Positions 16,388 to 26,264 of a stretch of 64,000 bases of DNA are shown here, one piece after another. Where the stretch lies: positions 1,736,001 to 1,800,000 of the forward strand of contig NZ_CP048814.1 of assembly GCF_014217785.1 (NCBI RefSeq). The letters run 5' to 3'. The stretch is from Rhodococcus triatomae. Lineage in GTDB: Bacteria > Actinomycetota > Actinomycetes > Mycobacteriales > Mycobacteriaceae. A program made the position numbers and the translations under genes. The stretch's first letter is position 1; each line of letters opens with the position of its first letter. The notes beneath the pieces are model-generated. The model did no database searches, was not told the origin of the DNA, and was given only the letters and a program-made list of their open reading frames with translations.

Positions 16388-17326
16388 GTGCCGGCACCTG
16401 ATCCGTCGACGGTCCGCTTTCCCGGACCGTGGGAACATCTCGACGTCCACGCCAACGGAATCCGGTTCCACACCGTGCAGTCGCCCGGGGGCACTCCGAG
16501 CGCGCCGCTGGCGGTCCTGCTGCACGGGTTCGCGGACTTCTGGTGGTCGTGGCGCCACCAGATTCCCGCGCTCACCGAGCAGGGCTACCGTGTCGTCGCC
16601 GTCGATCTCCGGGGATACGGCGATTCCGACAAGCCGCCGCGCGGATACGACGGATGGACCCTCGCCGGGGACATCGCGGGATTGATCCGCGCCCTCGGGC
16701 ACGCCGACGCGACGCTGATCGGGCACGCCGACGGCGGCCTCGTCTGCTGGGCGACCGCCATCCTCCATCCCCGCCTGGTCCGCTCGATCGCGCTGATCGG
16801 ATCGCCCCACCCGGTGGCGCTGAAGGAATCGGTGCTGCGCGACCGGCGCCAGCGCGCGGCGCTGCTGCCCTCGTTCCTCGCCTGCCAGCTGCCGTGGCGG
16901 CCGGAGCGGCGCCTCACCGCAGACGGCGGCGACCGGGTCGAACAGCTGATCCGTGACCGGAGCGGACCGGCATTCCCGCGTCGGGACGACTACCGGGACG
17001 TGGTGACGCGGATGCGTTCGGCCATCCGCATCCCCGGCGCGGCGCACTGCACCCTGGAGTACCAGCGGTGGGCCTTCCGCAGCCAGTTCCGTCCCGACGG
17101 ACGCCGCTTCATGCACGCGATGGACCGGGTGGTGGATCTACCGGTCCTGCACCTGCACGGCGAACTGGACCCGTACATCCTCGCTCCGACGATCCGTCAC
17201 GGCGACCGCCTCGCGCCGCACCGGCACGTCGAATCGGCTCCGGGAATCGGTCACTACGTGCACTGGGAGGCACCGGAGTTCACGACGGCGAAGCTCGGCG
17301 CCTTCCTCGACGACACCACCGGCTGA
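16388..17326 (+). CDS. ephE: Epoxide-hydrolase-like alpha/beta hydrolase (EphE type)
   Basis: 312-aa alpha/beta hydrolase. The oxyanion motif HGFADFWWSWRHQIP, the nucleophile elbow GHADGG with an Asp nucleophile (as in epoxide hydrolases and dehalogenases), and a C-terminal GIGHYVHWEAP supplying the catalytic His are all visible. The order matches M. tuberculosis ephE (Rv3670). It is co-directional with and 10 bases after the DUF1469 gene. Natural substrate unknown. It is convergent with marP. Confidence 0.87.
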   Translation: MPAPDPSTVRFPGPWEHLDVHANGIRFHTVQSPGGTPSAPLAVLLHGFADFWWSWRHQIPALTEQGYRVVAVDLRGYGDSDKPPRGYDGWTLAGDIAGLIRALGHADATLIGHADGGLVCWATAILHPRLVRSIALIGSPHPVALKESVLRDRRQRAALLPSFLACQLPWRPERRLTADGGDRVEQLIRDRSGPAFPRRDDYRDVVTRMRSAIRIPGAAHCTLEYQRWAFRSQFRPDGRRFMHAMDRVVDLPVLHLHGELDPYILAPTIRHGDRLAPHRHVESAPGIGHYVHWEAPEFTTAKLGAFLDDTTG

Positions 17327-17353
17327 CGAGCCGCTCGCGGCGCCGTTCCGCGA

Positions 17354-18547
17354 TCAGCCGATGCAGGCGCCGGTACCGACTGCCGCGCCCGTGCCGGAGG
17401 CCAGCTCCAGCTGCCGGGACACCTCACCGGTGGTGAGGGCGAAGCCGGTGTCCGTGTTGTCCACCGCGGCGCCGAACACCACCCCGAGGACACGGCCCTC
17501 GACGTCGACGAGCGGCCCCCCGGAGTTGCCCTGCCGGATGGATCCGCGCACGGTGTAGACCTCGCGGGTGACCGTGCCGCTGCGGTAGATGTCCGGCCCC
17601 TCGAGGTTGAGCACCTCGCGGATCCGGACGGCACTCGCGGTGTACGGTCCGCCACCCGGGTAGCCGAGCACGAGGGCGTCGTCCCCGGTCCGTCCCGGCT
17701 CCGGGGCCAGGTCGAGCGGTGTGGCGTCCAGCCCGGGTACCCGCAGCACGGCGACGTCGGTGCCCGGATCGAACAGGATCACCTCGGCGTCGAGACTGCC
17801 ACCGTCGATCGTGTCGACGACCACGCCCGCAGTGCCCGCGACGACGTGCGCGTTGGTCATCACCCGCTCGGGAGCGACGACGAAACCGGACCCCTCGAGC
17901 GCCCGCTGACAGCTGGGTGCCACCCCGCGAATCCGGAGCACACTCGGTTGCAGACGCTGCGCGACGGGGCTCTCCAGCACGCTCGGGTCGGGCGGCTCGA
18001 CGGTCGTGATCGGAGTCCGGCCGAACGGCCCCATGACCTCGGGCAGACCGGACGTGTCCAGGAGAGCGGAGAACTCGGCGGGCAGATCCCGCAGCCAGTC
18101 CGGGGCCAGGTCGTCGACGAACTGCAGTGCCGACGAGCCGCGCACGGCCGCTGCGATCTGCGGCTGCGACGACGAGGCGAGCGGAATCGCCAACAACCAC
18201 GCGGCGACGAACACTGCCACCGCCTGTACGCCGGCACCGACGATGCTGTCCACCGACCGGGCGACGGGACTGTGCATGTTGCCCCGGGCCGCGCGGCCGA
18301 GCACCATCCCGGCGACCTCGCCGATGATCACCAGCAGCACGATCAGACAGATCCCGGCGAGGATCCGCCAGCGGGAGTCCTCGATGTGGACCAGCAGATG
18401 AGGCGCGATCATGATGCCCGCCACCGCACCGAGCACGACCCCGACGAAGGCGAGGACGGAGGCGACCGCCCCCTGCCGCCAGCCGGACGCGGCAGCGATC
18501 AGCGCGACGACGACGAGCAGGACGTCGAGCCAGTTCGATCCGGTCAC
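17354..18547 (-). CDS. marP: Membrane serine protease MarP
   Basis: 397 aa, the same length as M. tuberculosis MarP (Rv3671c), a periplasmic protease needed for acid and oxidative resistance. Four N-terminal membrane helices of the CvpA type (residues 5-125) are followed by a trypsin-like domain. The catalytic triad can be placed at about His234 (TNAHVV), Asp264 (TDVAVLRV) and Ser342 (RQGNSGGPL). Cysteines near PSCQRA and in the C-terminal GACIG match the regulatory disulfide pair. The GTG at 18547 overlaps the Nudix stop by four bases; the longer frame upstream is inside that gene. Confidence 0.95.
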   Translation of the reverse strand: MTGSNWLDVLLVVVALIAAASGWRQGAVASVLAFVGVVLGAVAGIMIAPHLLVHIEDSRWRILAGICLIVLLVIIGEVAGMVLGRAARGNMHSPVARSVDSIVGAGVQAVAVFVAAWLLAIPLASSSQPQIAAAVRGSSALQFVDDLAPDWLRDLPAEFSALLDTSGLPEVMGPFGRTPITTVEPPDPSVLESPVAQRLQPSVLRIRGVAPSCQRALEGSGFVVAPERVMTNAHVVAGTAGVVVDTIDGGSLDAEVILFDPGTDVAVLRVPGLDATPLDLAPEPGRTGDDALVLGYPGGGPYTASAVRIREVLNLEGPDIYRSGTVTREVYTVRGSIRQGNSGGPLVDVEGRVLGVVFGAAVDNTDTGFALTTGEVSRQLELASGTGAAVGTGACIG

Positions 18548-19293
18548 CGCGCACGCTCCGGCCTGCCGTCGGCCGTGTCGGTGGCCGGCCCTTCCCAATC
18601 CTGGCCCGCATCGGCCAGCGCGGACTCGAGATCACGGACGTCGTCGGTGTCCCAGGGCACCTCCCACCCCGACACCGCGAGCAACGCGGCGAGGATGCCT
18701 GCCGTGAATCCCCAGACGAGCATGCCGTCGGCGGTGAAGGCCGGCCCCTGATAGCCGGCCGGATGGGACACCTGGAACCGGTGTGCCGGGTCGATGAGCG
18801 TGTGCAACGGCACCCGCACCACCCGGGCCGCCTCGGCCGGATCGACGACCCCTACCGGGCAGGGTCGCTCCCAGTACGCCAGCACCGGGGTGACGTCGAA
18901 GCCGGACGGGGGGACGAAGATCTCGGGCAGCACGGTCAGCGGGCGAACCCCGGCAGGGTCGAGCCCCGTCTCCTCCTCCGCTTCACGGAGCGCGGTCCCG
19001 ATCGGTCCGTCGTCGCCCGGGTCGGCGGCACCGCCGGGGAAGGCGACCTGCCCGCTGTGCTGGCGCATGGTCGCGGCACGCTGGGTCAGCAGGATGTCTG
19101 CGTCCGGTGGCAGTCCCCCACGCACCAGGGGGTCGGCCTCGGCCGGGCCGCCGAACAGGATCAGAACGGCCGCGTCCCGCACCGGTGCCCCGTCGGGCGC
19201 ACGCCGGCCGACGACCGGGTTGAGGTGATGGGGATCGCTCGGTGTGCGCTCGACGACGCCACGCAACCAGTCGGGCACCCGGTTCCCGCTCAT
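18544..19293 (-). CDS. Nudix hydrolase, CoA-pyrophosphatase type (Rv3672c)
   Basis: 249-aa hydrolase. LLTQRAATMRQHSGQVAFPGG is the extra signature of CoA-specific Nudix enzymes, followed by the Nudix box with REAEEETGL supplying the metal ligands. It should cleave CoA or oxidised CoA to phosphopantetheine and ADP. Overlaps of four bases link it to marP downstream and to the thioredoxin-like gene upstream, making a four-gene operon nth-tlpA-nudix-marP. Confidence 0.9.
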   Translation of the reverse strand: MSGNRVPDWLRGVVERTPSDPHHLNPVVGRRAPDGAPVRDAAVLILFGGPAEADPLVRGGLPPDADILLTQRAATMRQHSGQVAFPGGAADPGDDGPIGTALREAEEETGLDPAGVRPLTVLPEIFVPPSGFDVTPVLAYWERPCPVGVVDPAEAARVVRVPLHTLIDPAHRFQVSHPAGYQGPAFTADGMLVWGFTAGILAALLAVSGWEVPWDTDDVRDLESALADAGQDWEGPATDTADGRPERAR

Positions 19294-19943
19294 ACCGCGA
19301 CTCCCAGATGCTCGTCCACGGCGTCGGCGATCTCGTCGACGCTGTGGAACGGCTGGGGCAGGACCTTGGCGACCGTTCCGTCGGCGCGGACGAGCACCGA
19401 CACGGGCAGCACCGGTGGGGCACTCACCGCGGCCCGGACCCGTCCGGACGGGTCCTGTACCCCGGACAGCGACACGTCGTAGGCGACGAGTCGGCCGAGT
19501 GCTTCGGTCTCGTTGGGATCGCTGTGCACCGTGAGAACAGTAACCGCGTCCCCTGCCCTGGCCGAAAACTCCTGGAGATAGGGCAGTTCCTCGGCGCAGG
19601 GAGCACACCAGTAGGCCCACAGGTTCACCAGAGCGGGGCGTCCCGCCAACGCGTCGGCCAGGTCGACCGGCGTGCCGTCGGCGAGGCAGGACAGCGTGAT
19701 CCCCGCCAATGCGGCCCCGGCACCGGCTGTTCCGGGTTCCGGACAGGCCTCGAGGGCGGCGTCCGCCCGGAGGGCGGTGAGCGTGGACGGGTCGGCATCG
19801 ACCTCGCCGACCGGAGTTCTGCCGGTCTGCCCGAACCTGTCGTCGTACGACGACGCCTCGTCCTCGCCGCGCGGCCAGATCGCGACGACGAGGGCCGCGA
19901 CCATCACCAGAGCCACCAGGGACCACCGTGCCGAATTGCTCAC
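19290..19943 (-). CDS. Membrane-anchored thioredoxin-like protein (TlpA/ResA type, Rv3673c)
   Basis: 217-aa extracytoplasmic thiol-disulfide protein. One N-terminal membrane anchor ([16 protein letters not shown]) precedes a thioredoxin fold with active site [18 protein letters not shown] and a cis-proline region ([11 protein letters not shown]). The GTG at 19943 overlaps the nth stop by four bases. It may reduce disulfides outside the membrane. Adjacency to marP, whose activity depends on a disulfide, is suggestive but unproven. Confidence 0.9.
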   Translation of the reverse strand: MSNSARWSLVALVMVAALVVAIWPRGEDEASSYDDRFGQTGRTPVGEVDADPSTLTALRADAALEACPEPGTAGAGAALAGITLSCLADGTPVDLADALAGRPALVNLWAYWCAPCAEELPYLQEFSARAGDAVTVLTVHSDPNETEALGRLVAYDVSLSGVQDPSGRVRAAVSAPPVLPVSVLVRADGTVAKVLPQPFHSVDEIADAVDEHLGVAV

Positions 19944-20728
19944 TGCCCGTCGGTACCTGACGATTCCGCGATGCCGGCCAGCGCCAGCAGGTGCTCCGTC
20001 TCCGGACCCTTGACCAGTTTCGCCGCCGTTTCCTTGTCGACCGGGCCGAGCCCGAACGACGGGCAGTCCTTGGCGAGGACGCACACTCCGCAGGCCGGTT
20101 TCCTGGCGTGACACACCCGGCGACCGTGGAAGATCACCCGATGCGACAGCAGGGTCCATTCCTTGCGCTCGATCAGCGCGCCGACCGCGTGCTCGACCTT
20201 CACCGGATCCTCGTCGTCCGTCCACTTCCATCGCCGCACGAGCCGTCCGAAATGCGTGTCGACCGTGATCCCCGGGACGTCGAAGGCGTTGCCGAGAATC
20301 ACGTTCGCCGTCTTCCGGCCGACACCGGGGAGAGTGACGAGTTGCTTCAGGGTGCGCGGTACCTCGCCGTCGAAACGTTCGAGTAGGGCCTGCCCGAGCC
20401 CGATCAGCGAATTCGCCTTGTTCCGGTAGAACCCGGTCGGACGCAGATACTCCTCGAGCTCGGTGCGATCGGCCTCCGCGTAGGCGCGGGCGTCGGGATA
20501 CCGGGCGAAAAGCGACGGAGTGACCTGATTCACGCGCACGTCCGTCGTCTGCGCGGACAGGATCGTGGCCACGGTCAGCTCGAGCGGAGTGGTGAAATCG
20601 AGTTCGCAGTACACGTGCGGAAAAGCGACCGCGAGGGTGCGATTCATCCGCCGTGCCCTGCGGACGAGCGCCAGATGCGACTCCGGCGCGCGCGGCGACC
20701 GCCGCTGCACGGGCGTGGAAGAAGACAC
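19940..20728 (-). CDS. nth: Endonuclease III (DNA glycosylase/AP lyase)
   Basis: 262-aa base-excision repair enzyme removing oxidised pyrimidines. The helix-hairpin-helix [17 protein letters not shown] contains the catalytic Lys at about 139, and VDTHFGR supplies Asp157. Four cysteines at about 206, 213, 216 and 222 (C-X6-C-X2-C-X5-C) bind the 4Fe-4S cluster. The gene starts with GTG at 20728 and leads the nth-tlpA-nudix-marP operon. Confidence 0.97.
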   Translation of the reverse strand: MSSSTPVQRRSPRAPESHLALVRRARRMNRTLAVAFPHVYCELDFTTPLELTVATILSAQTTDVRVNQVTPSLFARYPDARAYAEADRTELEEYLRPTGFYRNKANSLIGLGQALLERFDGEVPRTLKQLVTLPGVGRKTANVILGNAFDVPGITVDTHFGRLVRRWKWTDDEDPVKVEHAVGALIERKEWTLLSHRVIFHGRRVCHARKPACGVCVLAKDCPSFGLGPVDKETAAKLVKGPETEHLLALAGIAESSGTDGQ

Positions 20729-20830
20729 GCCGTCAACTGTACGGACCCGGCCAGGTCACGATTCCGCAGCCGCCGAGTCCGTGTCGGGGCCGTGTCGCTT
20801 CTGAGACCTTGGGCGTGTTTACTGCCCAGT

Positions 20831-21103
20831 ATGCAAGGTCTCGCTGTGATCCTCTTCCCAGTGCTGCTCATGCTGTTCGCGTTGGCGATGGAGCGTGTGG
20901 AGTTCCGTCTCCGTCGCTTCTCCGTCCGCCAGCAGGAGGTCGAAGAGTTCCTCGACCAGGCAAGTCACGACGAGGTCGCGGCGCTGGCGCAGGAGGGATT
21001 CCCGAATGCGCTCGACCGTTTCCACCTTCGCCGCAAGGGCGCAGCAGGCAACGAGCCCCGCCCCACGGGCATCCACGCCGTCGGTTCCGGACAGGCCGGA
21101 TGA
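20831..21103 (+). CDS. 90-aa membrane protein (Rv3675 type)
   Basis: Short protein with one N-terminal membrane helix (LAVILFPVLLMLFALAM) followed by a charged cytoplasmic-type domain (FSVRQQEVEEFLDQASHDEVAAL) and a disordered tail. Its position between nth and crp is the same as M. tuberculosis Rv3675. No function is known. The ATG lacks an obvious Shine-Dalgarno, so leaderless or weak translation is possible. Confidence 0.75.
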   Translation: MQGLAVILFPVLLMLFALAMERVEFRLRRFSVRQQEVEEFLDQASHDEVAALAQEGFPNALDRFHLRRKGAAGNEPRPTGIHAVGSGQAG

Positions 21104-21148
21104 CTCGCCGGGCCGCATGACCCGCTTCCGAACGAATCGGACAGTAAC

Positions 21149-21162
21149 GTGGTATCGGTCAC
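21149..21162. promoter_or_regulatory. Possible Crp autoregulatory site
   Basis: GTGG-TATCGG-TCAC lies about 165 bases before crp. It differs from the GTGA-N6-TCAC core by one base. Mycobacterial crp genes are autoregulated, so a site here is plausible, but the match is imperfect and the distance is large. Confidence 0.4.
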
Positions 21163-21326
21163 TCGCTGGGCACGAGGTCAACGTAGACTTCACGCGTACC
21201 AGTTGCATGCGGCACCACGAGCGCTGATCCGGTCGTCGTCTGCAACGAAGTCGAACCACCGTTCGACACGGGTGCGCAGAATGACACAACACACGATTTC
21301 GCAGAACGATTTCTCAAGGAGCGCAC

Positions 21327-22001
21327 GTGGACGACGTCCTGGCAAGAGCCGGCATCTTCCAAGGAGTCGAGCCCTCAGCGGTAGCGGCGCTGACCAAGCA
21401 GCTGCAGCCCGTCGACTTCCCCCGCGGACATGTCATCTTCAACGAGGGTGAACCCGGCGACCGCCTGTACATCATCGTGTCCGGCAAGGTGAAGATCGGA
21501 CGCCGTTCCCCGGACGGCCGGGAGAACCTGCTCACGATCATGGGCCCGTCCGACATGTTCGGCGAACTGTCGATCTTCGATCCCGGGCCGCGTACCTCCA
21601 CCGCCACCACGGTCACCGAGGTGCGTGCCGTGAGCATGGACCGCGAGGCGCTCAAGCAGTGGATCGACCACCGCCCCGAGATCGCCGAGCAGTTGCTGCG
21701 TGTCCTCGCGCGTCGTCTGCGCCGCACCAACAACAACCTGGCGGACCTCATCTTCACCGACGTCCCCGGCCGCGTCGCCAAGGCCCTGCTGCAGCTGGCG
21801 CAGCGCTTCGGCACCCAGGAGGCGGGCGCACTGCGCGTCACGCACGATCTGACGCAGGAAGAGATCGCCCAGCTCGTCGGCGCCTCCCGCGAGACGGTCA
21901 ACAAGGCGCTCGCCGACTTCGCCCACCGCGGCTGGCTGCGGCTCGAGGGCAAGAGCGTGCTGATCTCGGACTCCGAGCGTCTGGCCCGCCGCGCCCGCTG
22001 A
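21327..22001 (+). CDS. crp: cAMP receptor protein, Crp/GlxR family
   Basis: 224-aa global regulator. The cyclic-nucleotide domain (residues 10-125) includes [18 protein letters not shown] and [19 protein letters not shown], the phosphate-binding cassette. After the dimer helix comes a winged helix with [21 protein letters not shown], identical in style to M. tuberculosis Crp (Rv3676). The GTG start follows AAGGAG. A perfect target site is visible upstream of acs in this window. Confidence 0.97.
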   Translation: MDDVLARAGIFQGVEPSAVAALTKQLQPVDFPRGHVIFNEGEPGDRLYIIVSGKVKIGRRSPDGRENLLTIMGPSDMFGELSIFDPGPRTSTATTVTEVRAVSMDREALKQWIDHRPEIAEQLLRVLARRLRRTNNNLADLIFTDVPGRVAKALLQLAQRFGTQEAGALRVTHDLTQEEIAQLVGASRETVNKALADFAHRGWLRLEGKSVLISDSERLARRAR

Positions 22002-22089
22002 TCGACTCCCCCACCCGGCACGATGTCACACCGGTTTCGTCAGATCGAACCGATGGGGCATCGTGCCGGTGTCGGGTCCGGCAGCGCAC

Positions 22090-22917
22090 TCAGCGGCGCA
22101 GGTACTCCAGCTGCACGTTGACCGACTTCTCGGCCACCGGCCACAGTGTCGGGTCGACGTCCGAATACACCTGCTCGACGACGGCGCGTACCGGCGCGTC
22201 CGCACCGAGGGTGTCCAGTGCGGAGCGGACCTGAGCCAGCCGATCCTCACGATGCGCGAGGTACTGGCGGGCGACGGTCTCCAGGTCGGGCAGGTCCGGG
22301 CCGTGCCCGGGCAACACGGTGCGCCCACCGCCGAGACCGATCAGGTCCCGCAGTGACGTCAGGTAGTCGCCGAGGTCGCCGTCGCTGTCGTCGAGGACGG
22401 TGGTGCCCCGACCCAGGATGGTGTCTCCGGTGAGGACCGCCCCCGGCTGGGAACGGTCCGGTTCGATCACGACGGACACCGAGTCGGCCGTGTGACCCGG
22501 CGTCGGCAGAATCCGCAATACCAGCCCGGCCACCTCGATCACCTCACCCTGCTCGAAGGCCGTGCCGCCACCCCGATGGAACCGGTGGTCGACGGCGCGC
22601 ACGGGGGCGCCGGTGATCTCGGCGAACTTCTCGACACCGCCGGTGTGGTCGAAGTGCCGGTGGGTGACGAGCGTCAGCGCCACCGGCCCGATCCCGGCGA
22701 CCCGGTGCAGATGCTCCTCGTCGTGGTCACCGGGATCGACGACGACGCACTCGTCCCGGCCCGGTGCACGCAACACCCACGTGTTGGTGCCGTCCAGCGT
22801 CATCATCCCCGGATTGTTCTCGAGCATCACCGCCGCGACGGGTGTGACCTGCCGCAGCTGCGCATAGGCGGGGTGACTCGGTGGAGACGCTCCCGGTGCG
22901 GAATCGCTCTGGGTCAT
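22090..22917 (-). CDS. Metallo-beta-lactamase-fold hydrolase (Rv3677c type)
   Basis: 275-aa hydrolase with the zinc motif THRHFDHTGG, a second ligand region PTPGHTADS, LTGDTILG, and PGHGPDL near residue 210. The C-terminal domain with YLAHREDRLAQV is the LACTB2-like pattern, so an RNase or thioesterase activity is possible. It follows the RidA gene in the same direction with five bases between. Function not established. Confidence 0.88.
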   Translation of the reverse strand: MTQSDSAPGASPPSHPAYAQLRQVTPVAAVMLENNPGMMTLDGTNTWVLRAPGRDECVVVDPGDHDEEHLHRVAGIGPVALTLVTHRHFDHTGGVEKFAEITGAPVRAVDHRFHRGGGTAFEQGEVIEVAGLVLRILPTPGHTADSVSVVIEPDRSQPGAVLTGDTILGRGTTVLDDSDGDLGDYLTSLRDLIGLGGGRTVLPGHGPDLPDLETVARQYLAHREDRLAQVRSALDTLGADAPVRAVVEQVYSDVDPTLWPVAEKSVNVQLEYLRR

Positions 22918-22922
22918 CGCGG

Positions 22923-23414
22923 CTACTCGGGGACGTCCGGAATCACCTGGGCGATCAACTCGACCTCGACGGGAGCACCCAGCGGCAACTCGGCGACACC
23001 CACCGCGGACCGGGCGTGCACACCCACGTCACCGAAGATCTCGCCGAACAGCTCGGACGCACCGTTGACGACGCCCGGCTGGCCGGTGAAACCGTCCGCG
23101 GACGCGACGAACCCGGTGACCTTCACGATGCGCACCACGGTGTCGATGCCGACGAGGGAGTCCAGAGCCGCGAGCGCGTTGAGCCCACAGAGCTTGGCGG
23201 CGTCCTTGGCGGTCTCCTCGCTCACCTCCGCGCCGACCTTGCCGGACGAGTGCAGTTCCCCGTTCACGAACGGCAGCTGCCCGGAGGTGTAGACGAGGTT
23301 TCCGGCTCGCACCGCGGGGACGTAGGCCGCCACCGGGGCCGCGACCGGAGGGAGGGTGATGCCGAGCTCGACGAGCCGACCCGTCCAGCTCCGGTCACTT
23401 CCGTTGTCTGCCAT
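22923..23414 (-). CDS. RidA/YjgF-family protein (Rv3678c type)
   Basis: 163 aa, longer than the typical 130-residue RidA (enamine/imine deaminase). The segment AGNLVYTSGQLPFVNGEL is typical of the fold, but the usual C-terminal arginine motif is replaced by PLGAPVEVELIAQV, so classical deaminase activity is uncertain. The ATG at 23414 follows GAAGGA. It lies between the 54-aa gene and the MBL hydrolase in one minus-strand cluster. Confidence 0.88.
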   Translation of the reverse strand: MADNGSDRSWTGRLVELGITLPPVAAPVAAYVPAVRAGNLVYTSGQLPFVNGELHSSGKVGAEVSEETAKDAAKLCGLNALAALDSLVGIDTVVRIVKVTGFVASADGFTGQPGVVNGASELFGEIFGDVGVHARSAVGVAELPLGAPVEVELIAQVIPDVPE

Positions 23415-23419
23415 GAAAA

Positions 23420-23584
23420 TCAGTCCTTCGGACGCTTCAGGTAGGCGACGTGCTGCTCTCCGGTGGGGCCGGGCAGCACGGTGACGAGTTCCCAGCCGTC
23501 GGCTCCCCACTGGTCGAGGATCTGCTTGGTGGCATGGGTCAGCAGGGGCACGGTCGCGTACTCCCACGAAGTCGATTCACTCAT
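23420..23584 (-). CDS. 54-aa DUF4177-like protein
   Basis: Encodes MSESTSWEYATVPLL followed by KQILDQWGADGWELVTVLP and ends VAYLKRPKD. The WEYATVPLL..WGADGWELV pattern is the DUF4177 fold. It stands five bases before the RidA gene and is transcribed with it. A small gene at the same place exists in M. tuberculosis (Rv3678A). Function unknown. Confidence 0.85.
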   Translation of the reverse strand: MSESTSWEYATVPLLTHATKQILDQWGADGWELVTVLPGPTGEQHVAYLKRPKD

Positions 23585-23638
23585 GTGGGTGAGCCTATCC
23601 CCCGCGTGCTCGTCCTCCCAGCCTTATAGGCTCCACTC

Positions 23639-24676
23639 GTGGTTGCATCCTCGAACGCCGCCCTTTCCGGGTCCTCGGAACAGCCGACCGGCTGGCCGGA
23701 CCTCGCGGCCCGCGCCCGTCTGCATTTCGTGTCCGGCAAGGGTGGGACGGGCAAGTCCACGGTGGCTGCCGCGCTGGCGCTGGCGCTGGCCGAGGGTGGA
23801 CGCCGGGTACTGCTGGTCGAGGTGGAGGGCCGTCAGGGCATCGCCCAGCTGTTCGAGGTTCCCCCGCTCCCACCGCAGGAGACCAAGGTCGCCGCCGCCG
23901 AGGGCGGTGGCGAGGTGGTCGCGTTGGCGATCGACATCGAGACCGCGTTCCTCGAATACCTCGAGATGTTCTACAACCTGGGATTCGCCGGCCGGGCCAT
24001 GCGCCGGTTCGGTGCGATCGAGTTCGCGACGACCATCGCACCGGGTCTACGGGACGTCCTGCTCACCGGCAAGATCAAGGAGTGCGCGGTCCGCACCGAC
24101 AAGTCGGGCAAGCGCGTCTACGACGCCGTCGTCGTCGACGCTCCGCCGACCGGCCGGATCGGGAGCTTCCTCGACGTCACCAAGGCGATGGCCGATCTGG
24201 CCAAGGGCGGGCCGGTCCGTTCCCAGAGCGAGGGCGTCGTCCGGCTGCTCCACTCGGACGAGACGATGGTGCACCTGGTCACGCTGCTCGAGGCACTCCC
24301 GGTACAGGAGACCGCCGATGCCGCTGCGGAACTCGCCGGTTCCGACCTCCGGCTCGGTGCCGTCGTCGTCAATCGCACCACGCCACGGTTCCTTCCGGAG
24401 TCGGCGGTGACGGACGCCGCGAAAGGCGTGCTGGACGCGGACGCGATCCGTGCCGGACTGTCGTCGGCGGGGTTGGACCTGCCCGACGACGACTTCGCCG
24501 GCCTGCTCACCGAGACGATCGAACATGCCTCGGTGCTCCAGGCCCAGGCCGAGAGCACTCGGCAGCTCGCGGACGTGCCCGGTTCACGACTGGAACTGCC
24601 GTCCCTGGTGGACGGCATCGACCTGGGCGGCCTGTACGAGCTGGCCGCTCTCCTCGGCGATCAGGGGGTGCGGTGA
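23639..24676 (+). CDS. GET3/ArsA-like ATPase, first of pair (Rv3679 type)
   Basis: 345-aa P-loop ATPase with Walker [20 protein letters not shown], including the signature lysine of the SIMIBI class, and [21 protein letters not shown] (switch/Walker B). M. tuberculosis Rv3679-Rv3680 form a paired ATPase linked to stress and glycerol tolerance; the anion-transporter name comes only from ArsA similarity. TATAGG (23625-23630) ends eight bases before the GTG, suggesting a leaderless message. The partner gene follows one base later. Confidence 0.9.
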   Translation: MVASSNAALSGSSEQPTGWPDLAARARLHFVSGKGGTGKSTVAAALALALAEGGRRVLLVEVEGRQGIAQLFEVPPLPPQETKVAAAEGGGEVVALAIDIETAFLEYLEMFYNLGFAGRAMRRFGAIEFATTIAPGLRDVLLTGKIKECAVRTDKSGKRVYDAVVVDAPPTGRIGSFLDVTKAMADLAKGGPVRSQSEGVVRLLHSDETMVHLVTLLEALPVQETADAAAELAGSDLRLGAVVVNRTTPRFLPESAVTDAAKGVLDADAIRAGLSSAGLDLPDDDFAGLLTETIEHASVLQAQAESTRQLADVPGSRLELPSLVDGIDLGGLYELAALLGDQGVR

Positions 24677-24677
24677 C

Positions 24678-25862
24678 ATGGCCGGAAAGAATGCGGACAA
24701 CGAGAACACGAGTGGCGGCGGTGCCCGGCGCGAGCGACGCACCGCCCCCGCCCTCGACGTCGCCGGGATGCTCTCGGATCCGCAGACCCGCATCGTGGTG
24801 TGCTGCGGCGCGGGCGGTGTCGGCAAGACGACGACGGCTGCGGCCCTCGCACTGCGAGCGGCGGAACAGGGCCGCAAGGTCGTGGTCCTCACGATCGACC
24901 CGGCCCGGCGGCTGGCGCAGGCACTCGGTGTGGCCGAGCTCGACAACACCCCGCAGCCGGTCGATCTGGCCGAGGGCGCGACGGGCGAACTCCACGCCAT
25001 GATGCTGAACATGCGCCGCACGTTCGACGAGATGGTGCTCGAACACGCCGAGCCGGAGAAGGCGGAGCAGATTCTCGCGAATCCCTTCTATCAGACGGTC
25101 GCCACCTCCTTCTCCGGCACGCAGGAGTACATGGCGATGGAGAAGCTCGGCCAGCTCGCCTCGAGCGGCGAATGGGATCTGGTCGTGGTGGACACACCGC
25201 CGTCGCGCAATGCGCTGGACTTCCTGGACGCGCCGCAGCGTCTCGGCGCGTTCCTCGACGGCCGGATGATCCGGCTGCTCGCGGCGCCCGGTCGCGGCAT
25301 CACCCGCTTCGTCACCGGGGCGATGGGGCTCGCGCTCAAGGGTGTCTCGACCATCGTCGGCAGTCAGATGTTGTCGGACGCCTCGAGTTTCGTCCAATCC
25401 CTCGACTCGATGTTCGGCGGCTTCCGGGAACGTGCCACCAGTACGTACGAACTGCTCCGTCAGCCGGCCACGCAATTCGTCGTGGTCGCGGCAGCCGAAC
25501 CGGACGCACTACGGGAGGCTGCCTACTTCGTGGACCGGCTCGGCGCGGACGGGATGCCGCTGGCGGGTCTGGTTCTCAACCGCACCCACCCGACGCTGTC
25601 CCGGCTCGGTGCCGATCGCGCCGGATCCGCGGCCGACCTACTCGAAGGCCGGGAGCCGTCCGAGGACGGCGAACTCGCCGCGGCGGTGCTGAGGATTCAC
25701 GAGCGGCGGGCGGTGACCGCCAAGCGCGAGGTCGGTCTCCTCGCGCGGTTCACCTCGGCGCATCCGCGCGTCGCCACCGTGGGGGTGCCCTCGCTGCCGT
25801 TCGAGGTCTCGGACCTCGAGGCGCTACGGGCGGTGGGCGACCAGCTCACCCGGGTCGGCTGA
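24678..25862 (+). CDS. GET3/ArsA-like ATPase, second of pair (Rv3680 type)
   Basis: 394-aa partner ATPase. Walker A is [21 protein letters not shown], which lacks the early signature lysine seen in the first partner. [13 protein letters not shown] and [21 protein letters not shown] follow. A hydrophobic, glycine-rich loop ([20 protein letters not shown]) could be a client-binding or membrane segment. The ATG is one base after the stop of the first ATPase. The two probably act as a heteromer. Confidence 0.9.
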   Translation: MAGKNADNENTSGGGARRERRTAPALDVAGMLSDPQTRIVVCCGAGGVGKTTTAAALALRAAEQGRKVVVLTIDPARRLAQALGVAELDNTPQPVDLAEGATGELHAMMLNMRRTFDEMVLEHAEPEKAEQILANPFYQTVATSFSGTQEYMAMEKLGQLASSGEWDLVVVDTPPSRNALDFLDAPQRLGAFLDGRMIRLLAAPGRGITRFVTGAMGLALKGVSTIVGSQMLSDASSFVQSLDSMFGGFRERATSTYELLRQPATQFVVVAAAEPDALREAAYFVDRLGADGMPLAGLVLNRTHPTLSRLGADRAGSAADLLEGREPSEDGELAAAVLRIHERRAVTAKREVGLLARFTSAHPRVATVGVPSLPFEVSDLEALRAVGDQLTRVG

Positions 25863-25896
25863 ACCGGTCACCCGCGGGGTGCCGGACCGAGTCCGG

Positions 25897-26232
25897 TCAG
25901 CCCGCAGCGGACTGCGTGGCCTGGCGTTCACGCTGGGCCGCGAAGAAGTCGGACCAGGACTCGACCTCGGGATGCTGCTTGAGGAGGGCACGGCGCTGGC
26001 GTTCGGTCATTCCACCCCAGACCCCGAACTCGACGCGGTTGTCGAGAGCGTCCGCCCCGCACTGCATCAGCACCGGGCAGTGACGGCAGATGGTCGCGGC
26101 CTTGCGCTGCGCCGCGCCGCGAACGAACAACTGGTCGGGATCGACCTGACGGCAGCGAGCCTGCGTCACCCAGGCGATTCGCGCTTCGGCCTGTTCGACG
26201 TTCAGATGGGCGGACGGGGTGGATGTGTGCAT
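25897..26232 (-). CDS. whiB4: WhiB-family Fe-S redox regulator WhiB4
   Basis: 111-aa redox-sensing transcription factor. Four cysteines at about 27, 49, 52 and 58 (C..CXXC..C) ligate a 4Fe-4S cluster, followed by GVWGG (70-74) and a basic TERQRRALLKQ DNA-binding tail. The position between the ATPase pair and ponA2 matches M. tuberculosis whiB4 (Rv3681c). The ATG at 26232 has GAGGGGAC upstream. The open frame continues further but is only low-complexity translation through a repeat array. Confidence 0.95.
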   Translation of the reverse strand: MHTSTPSAHLNVEQAEARIAWVTQARCRQVDPDQLFVRGAAQRKAATICRHCPVLMQCGADALDNRVEFGVWGGMTERQRRALLKQHPEVESWSDFFAAQRERQATQSAAG

Positions 26233-26264
26233 GCTGTGTCCCCTCTTCGTGTCCGAACACCGCT

